44,729 nt of DNA, from the NCBI GenBank assembly GCA_027450145.1, contig DAIDKH010000036.1, forward strand, positions 1 through 44,729, read 5' to 3'. The stretch is from Chthonomonadaceae bacterium. Its GTDB lineage: Bacteria > Armatimonadota > Chthonomonadetes > Chthonomonadales > Chthonomonadaceae. Shown here in pieces: positions 23,462-32,400 of this stretch. Under the pieces are notes generated by a model. That model searched no databases. It had not been told where the DNA came from and worked only from the letters and a program-made list of their open reading frames with translations. Position 1 is the stretch's first letter. The number at the start of each line of letters is the position of its first letter. The position numbers and the translations under genes are program-made.

Positions 23462-26254
23462 TTATGGCTTCAACTCTACCTGCACCGGCTTGCCACTGTA
23501 GTCAACTACCTCGCCAGCTGTGGACTGATAGATACCGGTTCCGCGCCCCTGCCGAACAAGAACAAGCCTCAACTGCCTGTGCGTCGTCATGCCTGGGTAG
23601 TGACCCTGCCGCTCACCGATGGTCAGTCGATGCATGTGATCATCCCACTCAAATTCTATGGTAGTGTACTCGCCATGTTCGTAATCATAGGTGTCACCGG
23701 CATCCTCATAGAGGCGGAAACGCCCGTTGTCTCCTTCATAAACTCGGATCTCTAGAGGTGTGTCCTCTGCCTCGGTATTAGGCACCGTTGGGCCAATTGG
23801 GATGATAGCGCCACTTCGAACAAACAGCGGCATACTGTCTAACGTAGCATTGGCCGTGACCGACTTTCCACCCTGCATCCGCGCGCCCGTCCAAAAATCG
23901 TACCACGTAGGTCCGGCTGGGAGTAGAACATTACGCGACACTGCTCCCTGTTCGACTACTGGCGCGACGAGTAACGACGGACCAAACATAAATTCGTCTG
24001 CGACATTGTGAACAGATTGATCTGCGCGAAAGTCCATCACTAGCGCGCGCATCATCGAATACCCTTCGGATGTTACTCGCCATGCAACAGAGTATATGTA
24101 CGGTAGCAGGTGATACCGTAGTTGATTAAACTTCTGCAAAACTGCCCGGTACTGCGGTGCAAACTTCCACATTTCCTTTCCGTAGTTCACGCCATGAACC
24201 CTGAACATTGGGCAAAACGACCCAAATTGAAACCAGCGCACGAAGAGCTCGGCATAGGCGGGATCCTTCGGATTGCCACTTATGTATCCCCCGATATCTG
24301 TATTCCAATACGGTATACCACTCATACTAAAGTTGAGACCAGCTGGTATTTGCCGTGCAAGGGTTGGCCAATCGCCATCTATATCGCCAGACCAAGTAAC
24401 AGCTGCGTTTCGCTGTTGGCCCGCCCATGCCGAGCGGGTTAGGATCATTACGCGCTTCCTATTTGTGGTACTACGCTGCCCCTCGTATACTGAGGTTGTA
24501 TGCATTAGCGGGTAAGCGTTATACACTAAGGCGCCCGGACCGGCGTGCGTCATTACGGTGGCGAATTCACCCCAGGAACCACATAGCTCAGGCTCTGACG
24601 CATCCAGCCACCAACCGTCTACGCCAAAGTCAAACAGCTGGTCTTTCATCAACTTCCAGTAAAGCCGGCGCGCTGCTGGGTTGAATGCGTCATAGTACCT
24701 ATCGGAGCAGTTGGATTTCATCAAAAACCCTTTGCTTGCCAGCAGAGCATAATTACTCGATCCTGGCGCAAACTTGGCCCACACGCTTATCATGAAATGG
24801 ATGTTTTCACGGTGAAGTTCTTCAATCATCCCTCGAGGGTCAGGGTATCGCGTAGGGTCAAATTTGTTGGACCCCCAGGGCGCGGGCACCCAGTACATCC
24901 AGTCCTGGATAATCCCGTCAATGGGAATCTCCATGCTGCGGTACTCAGCAGCCACCCCTAGAATCTCCTCTTGAGTTTCGTAGTGGTTCTTGCACTGCCA
25001 GAAACCCCAGCTCCAACGGCCAAACATGGGTGCATTGCCAGTAAGCCCCCGATATTCCTTTATCACATCGTCGAGATCAGCACCGGCCATAAAATAGTAA
25101 TCGATTGCATCGCCTGCTTGCGATTGAATCTGGAGATCTCTTAAGGCATTTGGGGTCGACCAGTTAAACTGCATTACGGCGTCGCGCGTCGCTTGAAAAT
25201 ACTCAATTCGAATTCGATACTTCTGCCCACCGATTAACTGAACGGTCGCCGAGGCAGGAGTGGCCGGTTGAACGCGCCAGTTATCCACCAACAGCTTGTC
25301 ATCTAAGTAGAGACGAGAGCCGTCATCAGATATAACCTGCAGCAGATACGATCCGCTGGTAGGAGCGGTTAATTCACCGGACCACCGCACAGAAAAGTCG
25401 TTCGCTCCCAGCCCATTCATTGGCGCTTTGTATTGCCAGTTGAAATCTACAACAGGGTCTACTCTGGTGCCCACCAACGTCTCAAAATTCTGCCCATGGT
25501 AATACTCTCCCTTTAATCCACCGGCGACGCCGTTTGAGGATAGTGCAGTTGTAGGCACGAGTTCTACACCGGAAGTACCAAATTCAAAATCGGTAATTGC
25601 TGGATTATCCCAAAATAGGCCGTAACCCGCGCTACTCAACATGACAGGTACACCAACGTGCATATTCTGCTGCTCGAGATGCACTGATTTACCCAGGTAA
25701 TTCATGACTCCCTGCTGATGTTGCCCAAGCCCATAAAATGCCTGGTCATCGCCAAGGTGGAACCGTTGAGTAGTGACGAATGTGGATGTCCCGCTAACAT
25801 CTACCGGCTTGAAGGTGCGAGGGTTAACCGACAGTTCCTGTAGCACAGTTGCGCCGTCTGCAAGTTGAAACGACAGGGTTTCGGACTTGTGATCAAAGAG
25901 AACCCGCGCGTGCTCAGTCTCCAGTGTAGTCGTGTTTCCCCTGCGGTACTTTCGAACTCGCACGCTTTTGGGTGAAGTGACGACTGCGAGACTATCGTGC
26001 CGTACAGGAGTCTTGCCTGCGCCAGCAGTGATTCTAACGGTTCTATCCGTATAAAACTCAATCGCTACGGTCCCACTTGCGACCGGTAGGATTATGCGTT
26101 GTGCAGAGTTGACTAACGCTCGCTCGGCTTCGATTATTGGCTCCGCCCGGCTCACCTCGGGTAGTAGGCTATCAACAACCGCGAGCGTTAGTGGAGTAGC
26201 AGATGCCGCAATAAACTGCCGCCGGTCGGGTAGATGTTTTTGGTCTTCTGTCAC
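23462..26254 (-). CDS. GH31 alpha-glycosidase with inserted PA14 domain, probable alpha-xylosidase
   Basis: The 930-aa exported enzyme begins with a twin-arginine-like signal (DRRQFIAASATPLTL). A GH31 N-terminal beta-domain follows, with FYGLGQHQQGVMNY. A PA14 domain is inserted at about residues 240-370 (GLKGEYYHGQNFE, SDDGSRLYLDDKLLVDNW). The GH31 barrel has its nucleophile D551 in WWLDASEPE and probable acid/base D624 in WSGDIDGDW. C-terminal beta-domains include FVRSGAIIPIGP. The PA14 insertion together with this nucleophile motif resembles Cellvibrio Xyl31A, an alpha-xylosidase acting on xyloglucan oligosaccharides, so the same activity is inferred. An ATG at 26299 lies in the loop of a strong hairpin, so GTG 26254 is the likelier start, with a weak GGAA about 12 bases upstream. 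It follows GH3 by 71 bases in the same direction. Confidence 0.9.
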   Translation of the reverse strand: MTEDQKHLPDRRQFIAASATPLTLAVVDSLLPEVSRAEPIIEAERALVNSAQRIILPVASGTVAIEFYTDRTVRITAGAGKTPVRHDSLAVVTSPKSVRVRKYRRGNTTTLETEHARVLFDHKSETLSFQLADGATVLQELSVNPRTFKPVDVSGTSTFVTTQRFHLGDDQAFYGLGQHQQGVMNYLGKSVHLEQQNMHVGVPVMLSSAGYGLFWDNPAITDFEFGTSGVELVPTTALSSNGVAGGLKGEYYHGQNFETLVGTRVDPVVDFNWQYKAPMNGLGANDFSVRWSGELTAPTSGSYLLQVISDDGSRLYLDDKLLVDNWRVQPATPASATVQLIGGQKYRIRIEYFQATRDAVMQFNWSTPNALRDLQIQSQAGDAIDYYFMAGADLDDVIKEYRGLTGNAPMFGRWSWGFWQCKNHYETQEEILGVAAEYRSMEIPIDGIIQDWMYWVPAPWGSNKFDPTRYPDPRGMIEELHRENIHFMISVWAKFAPGSSNYALLASKGFLMKSNCSDRYYDAFNPAARRLYWKLMKDQLFDFGVDGWWLDASEPELCGSWGEFATVMTHAGPGALVYNAYPLMHTTSVYEGQRSTTNRKRVMILTRSAWAGQQRNAAVTWSGDIDGDWPTLARQIPAGLNFSMSGIPYWNTDIGGYISGNPKDPAYAELFVRWFQFGSFCPMFRVHGVNYGKEMWKFAPQYRAVLQKFNQLRYHLLPYIYSVAWRVTSEGYSMMRALVMDFRADQSVHNVADEFMFGPSLLVAPVVEQGAVSRNVLLPAGPTWYDFWTGARMQGGKSVTANATLDSMPLFVRSGAIIPIGPTVPNTEAEDTPLEIRVYEGDNGRFRLYEDAGDTYDYEHGEYTTIEFEWDDHMHRLTIGERQGHYPGMTTHRQLRLVLVRQGRGTGIYQSTAGEVVDYSGKPVQVELKP

Positions 26255-26282
26255 TTTAGTTTTATTCCAATCTAGTAGACGC

Positions 26283-26314
26283 ACGACGGACAGGAGCATA
26301 GTCCTGTCCGTCGT
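26283..26314 (-). terminator. perfect 13-bp hairpin between GH3 and GH31 genes
   Basis: The arms ACGACGGACAGGA (26283-26295) and TCCTGTCCGTCGT (26302-26314) are perfectly complementary around a six-base loop. The hairpin starts 12 bases after the GH3 stop on the minus strand and ends about 29 bases before the GH31 GTG. No U-tract follows, so it may be a leaky terminator, or an RNA-stabilising or processing element that sets different levels of the two enzymes. Confidence 0.6.
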
Positions 26315-26325
26315 ATCGGCCGATA

Positions 26326-29013
26326 TTAAGCGATAACCGCAGGTGCGGCAGTGCTGCTAATCCAGCGAGCCTGCCCCATGTCAGCTGGTTGCGGCATAAT
26401 ATTTACCGTGTCTCTAATTAGCACGTTTGCCGAAGAGTCACCCAGGTGCACGGTAGCAGTGCCTGGCTGCAAAGTAAACTTGCGGTCATCCTCATGCCAG
26501 TACCACAAGCTGTAATGGGTGTATGGCACCGATAGAGTAACCCTTCTAGTCTCACCTGGCTTCAGTTCAACACGGGCGAAGGCCGCGAGCTGCTTTATTG
26601 GTCGTTTAACTCCCGTTGTTTCTGGTGCCTGCACGTACAGCTGTACAACTTCCGTACCTGCCATGCTGCCGGTGTTGGTTACGGTAAAGGTTGCCTCCAG
26701 AGGGTGCTTGGCAGAAACATTAGTGTGCTTTATCGACCAATCGCTCACCTTAAACTGCGTGTAACTAAGACCGTAACCGAACGGGTAAAGTACATCGGCT
26801 GTACTGTACATGTAGGTACGGCCTTTTCGAAGGTCGTAATCATGAAAATCAGGAAGCTGGTCGATCGAGCGGTACCACGTGCAGGGGAGTTTTCCACCGG
26901 GATTATACTTACCAAATAGAACATCCGCGATGGCGGTTCCCTGTGCCTGCCCAGCAAACACCGCTAACACAATAGCGGGTAGATTATCCTGTTCCCAGTT
27001 TACAGCCACTGTATTATTGGTACTAAGCACAAGCACCGTTTTGGGATTGGCCTTGTACACCGCCTGAATAAGTTCGTGCTGCACGCCTGTTAACTTAATG
27101 TCCGGTCGATCATGGCCCTCACCGTCCACTTCCTGATTCACGCCACATACCAGGATTGCAACATCAGATTTTGCAGCTGCATCCACTGCTGCCGTAAACA
27201 TTGCGTCGTCTCGTTCGCCAGTCACGGTGCAGCCCGCTTCAAAGCGAAGAATAGGCTTCCCGGGTTCAGGAGTTGGCTTTATGTAAGGCCGGAGTTGGAA
27301 CCACTCCAGGTTTACAATCGGCCCTTGGCCACCACTAAACGTGAAGAAAATGGAGTGGTCGCCCGTAAGGCCTGTAATGGGTGCAGTGTAGGTTTCCCAC
27401 TTCTGCCAATCACCGGTATCCGGAACCTTAAACTCCGCAAACGGCGCTGACTTTAGACTATCTGCATGAGCATACACCGTTGCGCCGCCCCCTGCACTAG
27501 ATGCTCGGATGGCAATAGACGTACGGCCTGTAAAATCCTGCGGTCCAAATTCCACCCATGAATCGCTATAGATGTAATCTATATTGGTACCGCCCTCGCT
27601 CGAGCCCTGGGTCTGTACGTTGTGGTTGTTGACCATCTCATTGCCCCACACCTGTTTTCGCGGAACGGTAATACCGAGTGCGTCGGCAATACCATCAAGC
27701 GGGGAAATGTTTACTGAGGGACCACCACTATAACCGCCAAGGTGGAAGCCCATTGTGGGACCAATTACGGCGACCGATTTAAGCTCCTGTGGATTCAGTG
27801 GCAAAAAGTTATTTTGATTTTTTAACAGAACGATGGTCTCTCGTGCTGCCTGCACTGCAAGGTCCTGGTGGGCCTTCGAATTGCAGACATCAAAAGTAAT
27901 ATGTGAATATGGAACATGATCCTTCGGATCAAACTCGCCTAGCAGGAATCGGCCTGTGTACCACCTAGCCACTGCATGACCAATTTCCTCTTCGCTTACG
28001 AGCTCTAGTGCAACCGCACGGGCGAGATGCGCTGGCATTGCGTCCCCGCAGTTGATATCACACCCCGCCTGGATTCCTAATGCTGCGGCCTGTTCCAGCG
28101 TTGGCACATAGTGATGGTTTTCTGCTATGCACTCGATGGCCCCGCAGTCGGAAACGACGTAACCACGAAATCCCCATCGCTTTCGAAGCAGATCTGTCAG
28201 CAGGAAATGATTCGCACAACAGGGTATGCCGTTTACCGCACTGTAGGCGCCCATTACGTTAAAAACGCCGCCTTCAACCACGCACGCCTGGTAGCACCGG
28301 GTGTAATATTCCCAGTAACTGCGTGCGTCGACTGGTGCACTTACCTCAAGTCGATCATTGTCCGTGTTGTTACAGATAAAATGTTTCGCGCAACACGAAG
28401 TTTTGAGGTAGTTGGGATCATTGCCTTGCATTCCCTTTACCGTATGCACGGCAATCGTGGAGGCCAGACACGGATCCTCACCCAATCCTTCCTCACATCT
28501 TCCCCATCGAGGGTCTCGAAACAGGTTAAGCATGGTAGGTGAAAAGAATAGCATGCCTGTTCCATCATGGCTGTTCCATCCGCGGGCCTCATCGGAGACG
28601 GCTGTATAAATCTTATCGATCAGTGACGTATTCCAGGAGGCAGCAAGGGCCAACGGCAACGGAAACGAGGTAACAGGCGCTCCACGAACAAGGCCGTGTA
28701 GAGCTTCGTTCCCCACACCGTACGCCGGAATACCAAGTCGTGGTATGGCAGGGGACGAGGTACCCGTTTGACTGACCTTCTCGGCCAGTGTCATTTTGGA
28801 TACCAGCTCAACGGCACGTGCGCGCGCTCGCCTGTACGCCTCTTCCGATATCCCCACAGGGCGATATGGGGCGCCAGCAAGCAGGCCCGTCTCTCTGGAA
28901 TTCGCGGCCTCCGCCTCTGAATTCATGCTAATAATGGCTGCGGCAGAAACTGCAGCTGATAGAAAATCGCGCCGACTTATGCCGACATCTGGAGAATTAT
29001 GGTTTTCGGACAC
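26326..29013 (-). CDS. GH3 beta-glycosidase (beta-xylosidase/beta-glucosidase type), Tat-exported
   Basis: The 895-aa enzyme has a clear twin-arginine signal (SRRDFLSAAVSAAAI). The GH3 N-terminal barrel carries IPAYGVGNEALHG, RDPRWGRCEEGLGEDP and CCAKHFICNN, with nucleophile D289 in VVSDCGAIE. The alpha/beta sandwich includes a candidate acid/base E632 in VDGEGHDRP. Between the two sandwich parts sits an inserted beta-sandwich resembling a CBM6/PA14-like module (about residues 470-570; SWVEFGPQDFTGRTSIAIRA). The C-terminus is a fibronectin-type domain (GTEVVQLYVQAP). The arrangement matches family members active on xylo- or gluco-oligosaccharides; specificity is not settled. The GTG start at 29013 has AGGAGG nine bases upstream. 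With the downstream GH31 enzyme it forms a likely xyloglucan- or xylan-processing pair. Confidence 0.92.
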   Translation of the reverse strand: MSENHNSPDVGISRRDFLSAAVSAAAIISMNSEAEAANSRETGLLAGAPYRPVGISEEAYRRARARAVELVSKMTLAEKVSQTGTSSPAIPRLGIPAYGVGNEALHGLVRGAPVTSFPLPLALAASWNTSLIDKIYTAVSDEARGWNSHDGTGMLFFSPTMLNLFRDPRWGRCEEGLGEDPCLASTIAVHTVKGMQGNDPNYLKTSCCAKHFICNNTDNDRLEVSAPVDARSYWEYYTRCYQACVVEGGVFNVMGAYSAVNGIPCCANHFLLTDLLRKRWGFRGYVVSDCGAIECIAENHHYVPTLEQAAALGIQAGCDINCGDAMPAHLARAVALELVSEEEIGHAVARWYTGRFLLGEFDPKDHVPYSHITFDVCNSKAHQDLAVQAARETIVLLKNQNNFLPLNPQELKSVAVIGPTMGFHLGGYSGGPSVNISPLDGIADALGITVPRKQVWGNEMVNNHNVQTQGSSEGGTNIDYIYSDSWVEFGPQDFTGRTSIAIRASSAGGGATVYAHADSLKSAPFAEFKVPDTGDWQKWETYTAPITGLTGDHSIFFTFSGGQGPIVNLEWFQLRPYIKPTPEPGKPILRFEAGCTVTGERDDAMFTAAVDAAAKSDVAILVCGVNQEVDGEGHDRPDIKLTGVQHELIQAVYKANPKTVLVLSTNNTVAVNWEQDNLPAIVLAVFAGQAQGTAIADVLFGKYNPGGKLPCTWYRSIDQLPDFHDYDLRKGRTYMYSTADVLYPFGYGLSYTQFKVSDWSIKHTNVSAKHPLEATFTVTNTGSMAGTEVVQLYVQAPETTGVKRPIKQLAAFARVELKPGETRRVTLSVPYTHYSLWYWHEDDRKFTLQPGTATVHLGDSSANVLIRDTVNIMPQPADMGQARWISSTAAPAVIA

Positions 29014-29476
29014 AATCGTCTGCCTCCTGAGAATGGTTTGACCGAAGAATCACGTGATATTCGTTCGCCATATTCTCTAACGAAGTGCAAGATACCTCCT
29101 TATCACATACCATGCTTAGCAAAATTACCAGCAACACAGCAGCATAGCAGGTTCACCGTAAATAAATTAGAATAACTGACACAAGGCGGCGTCGGTTCGC
29201 TGAAGGAATAGAAGTAGTGCAATAAATCGCGCAAGCATACAGCAATCTACGATATTGCGCAGTGCACGCTGTTGATGCCGCACAACCAGAACTCACCGTT
29301 CTTGAATAATCCGGTTAGCGAGCACTGTCCAGTGGGTATTTAAGGTGATACTTGTGAATGACCAAGCACGCACGAGCCGAATGAAGCGGCACCAATGTTG
29401 CGCTTCCTTGCCGACGTACCTGGTTGGTGCAGCTCGCGGGCCATTAGAGGGCACCGCCGATAGGGCCAGCAATGTA
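29014..29476. other. intergenic region between Hhe-like gene and GH3
   Basis: These 463 bases follow the Hhe-like stop and precede the GH3 start on the minus strand, so the GH3 promoter should be here. A seven-base inverted repeat GCACCAA/TTGGTGC (29389-29395 and 29424-29430) and a small AGAAC/GTTCT hairpin near 29290 are the only structures I see. An open frame at 29293-29682 mostly overlaps the helicase gene and looks spurious. I see no RNA gene, integrase remnant or clear promoter. Confidence 0.5.
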
Positions 29477-32400
29477 CTACAATGCGCGAATCTGGCCGCC
29501 AGTTGAGCTAATTCTGCCAGCAAGTTCAAGAGATGAGATGGCCCGCTGAATGCGATCGGCCAGTGCTGAGCTGGTACTCTGATAGCCCAGTGCACGTGCT
29601 GTGTCCTGCACAAGCTCGTCGTTTCGCTCGCCAATTGCAACTCGCAAAACCGCCAGCACAATTTCTGCCAGCTCTTCGTCACAAATCTCTGTAACGGGCC
29701 TTGGCGACTCGTCCCGTCTTGGCAAGCGAGCAGGATATTTATCTATGCCGCACGGGTAAAGGAAACCCAAACGACGCTCAATTTTGTTCGTGGTGATGAG
29801 GGTGCTTATTGCTCTACTGAGCGCAGCCTCCACCCGAGGACCAACACGTTCGATACCAACGCAACGCGCAGCCAACGACATAATTGACCTCTCCAACATG
29901 GGACCGTTCAACTCCAAAAGTTGTTGTACCAGGTCTGCAACCTGCTCGCGCTCGATACCACTTGTACCGTACAGGCCCTCCCTGTGCCAAGTTACTTCGA
30001 TACCGTGGAGTACGAAGTGGGTGGTACCTGGCAATTGGTCATCAGCGCGCAACGTGGCTTGAAATTGCGGGCTATCGTCCGTCGACGCAGTCTCCTGGCT
30101 GTTTTGCGGTCCGTCGGCAACGTCGTTGATGCCGGTACTGCCAGTGACAACACTCTGCACCAGTGGCCGCCTACGCGCCGGGGGCCGTTGTGCCTCTTTG
30201 GGTGGGTTAAGGCTGAGTTGTACGGCGGCATCGATTTTTCGTAGCTCTCGTAACGGATTATTCACCCAGTCGCAAGACCACACTCGGTGCAGCTTCCAAC
30301 CAAGGTTTGTTAGGACTTCCTCACGCAGTCGATCGCGTGAGCGCACCGTTTCAGCGTCGCGGTAAGTAGGGCCGTCGCATTCAACACCCAGTATGTACTC
30401 CCCCGACCTCTCAGGGTGAACAATGCCGATATTCACTGTGTACCCGTAGGCTCCAACATTTGCTCGCACCTCATAGCCAAGTTCCAAAATGGCCTCGGCC
30501 ACAGCGGTCTCGAACTGCGAGGGTTCGGGAGTTTTCACCTCTAGACTCTGCCCGCCAGATTGGGCGTATTCCAGGTAGCGGCGCAACGTTGCGAGGCCCT
30601 TGGAACCTTCATAGCTGCCGTTAGAGTCAGCGGTTTTGAGCGTAATCTGCTCGGGCAAAATGGAACTTACCATTATCATTCTGGAGCGCGCCCTCGTGAT
30701 TGCGACGTTAAGCCTCCGCTCGCCACCCTCGCGATTGACAGGGCCGAAATTCATGGACAATTTGCCATTCTCATCAGGACCGAAGCCCAGGCCAAGAAAT
30801 ATCACATCCCGCTCGTCTCCCTGAACGTTCTCGATGTTTTTCACAAAAAAACCATCTACGCCAGATTCATCAAGCCTCTTTTGAAGCCTTGGGCTCTGGG
30901 CGATTTTCAGGTCGATTAGTTGCTTAATGTAATTTCTTTGCGGTTCATTGAAGGTGATTACTCCTATAGACGCGTCCGGATAAGCCGTAGCGGCAGTTAA
31001 TACCTCGTCCACTATCGCCTGGGCCTCCACGGGGTTAATGCGCTTTCTGTCACCGCGGTAAAACACCCCATTTGGTACGTATCGCCATGTAACCGCAGAT
31101 TGTGACGTGGGCGCGGGGAATGCAACGATTTTTTCGTAAAAGTGCTGTCGAGAGAACGCGATTAGTGACTCGTGCTTACTCCTGTAATGCCACAGAAGCT
31201 CATGTTCGGCAAAATGTGCAGCTTCGCGATAAGCGCCGTCCGGATCCATGTGCCGGTCGACAAAACCAGAAATTCCGGCTGCTGCCTGTAAGATGCTCTC
31301 GTATGAATCGGATGCCGCCGCGTCCTCTATGTCCTCGTCTTCACTTGTCAAGCTCAGAAAGAAATCCGTTGGAGGCAGTTGCTTCGTATCGCCTGCAATG
31401 ATCACTTGCTTCGCACGGAACAGGGAACAGAGTGAATCCTCAACAAAGATTTGAGACGCTTCGTCAAAGATTACAAGGTCAAATTGAATTACTTTAGCGT
31501 CCAGGTACTGGCTTACAGAGAGTGGGCTCATCAGAATGCAAGGTTTGTATTGGAAGAGCGCATTGGGAATCTCAGACAGAATTTTACGGATGGGGCCAAG
31601 ACGTTTCGCGTTGACGATCTTCCGTACCCTTGCCGCTTCACCGATCTTGGAATTGCTGGTTGTGCCACGGTGCAGTATAGACTGCCTTATTCGCGCCGGC
31701 GCAGTCTCAATCTGCTGCTTATCCAGGTCGCGAAATGTTTCGATTAACTCAATGTGACTTTCGCCCCTAAAGTGCTGTAGAATAGGTTCGCGATCTAATA
31801 CAGCATCGTACCAAAGCTGATGAAACCGCTTTTCAAAAATAAGTTCTACCTGCTGTGCATCAGGTTTGCGTTGAACGATCGTTTCATAAAAGGAGGTTAG
31901 CCCCAGAATTTTGCATTCAGAACTTAGGTTCTGAAAGTCAATCCAACTCTCGAGGTCTTCCAGATGGCTCAAGCGTTCCTCTATCCATAGCCGCATTTTC
32001 GGCAGAATCGCACGATCCAAAGCAAAATTCACGCCGGTAATGCTGGCCGCAGGAAAGTAGTCATCAAGTTGCGGTGCGGTTAAAACAAACTTGTCCGCCA
32101 GTTCGCGCGTTCGCAGTGCTGCCTCGTTTACACGCTGCCGCGTATCTGATGTTGCCTCTAAGGCGACATCGATGATTCCGGCTGCTGGTGTGTTGGTGCC
32201 GCAGGCACTGCAAAGACGTTGGGTCCAGTCTAATTCCGAGAGAACGGTCTCCCAGTCCGTTTCCAGCCCATCGTATAATCCGCTGTATTTCTCAAGCAGA
32301 AGATCCTTCTCGGCAACAATCGCCCGCTCGGTCTCCACAACTCTTGCAGCAACCTGCAGCATTTCAACCAAACCTTCGGCCACCACCGAGTCATGCGTCT

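Noticed and set aside
29293-29682. Possible 129-residue protein after the Hhe-like gene
   Set aside because: Over half overlaps the helicase C-terminus in another frame on the same strand, and there is no ribosome site or recognisable content.
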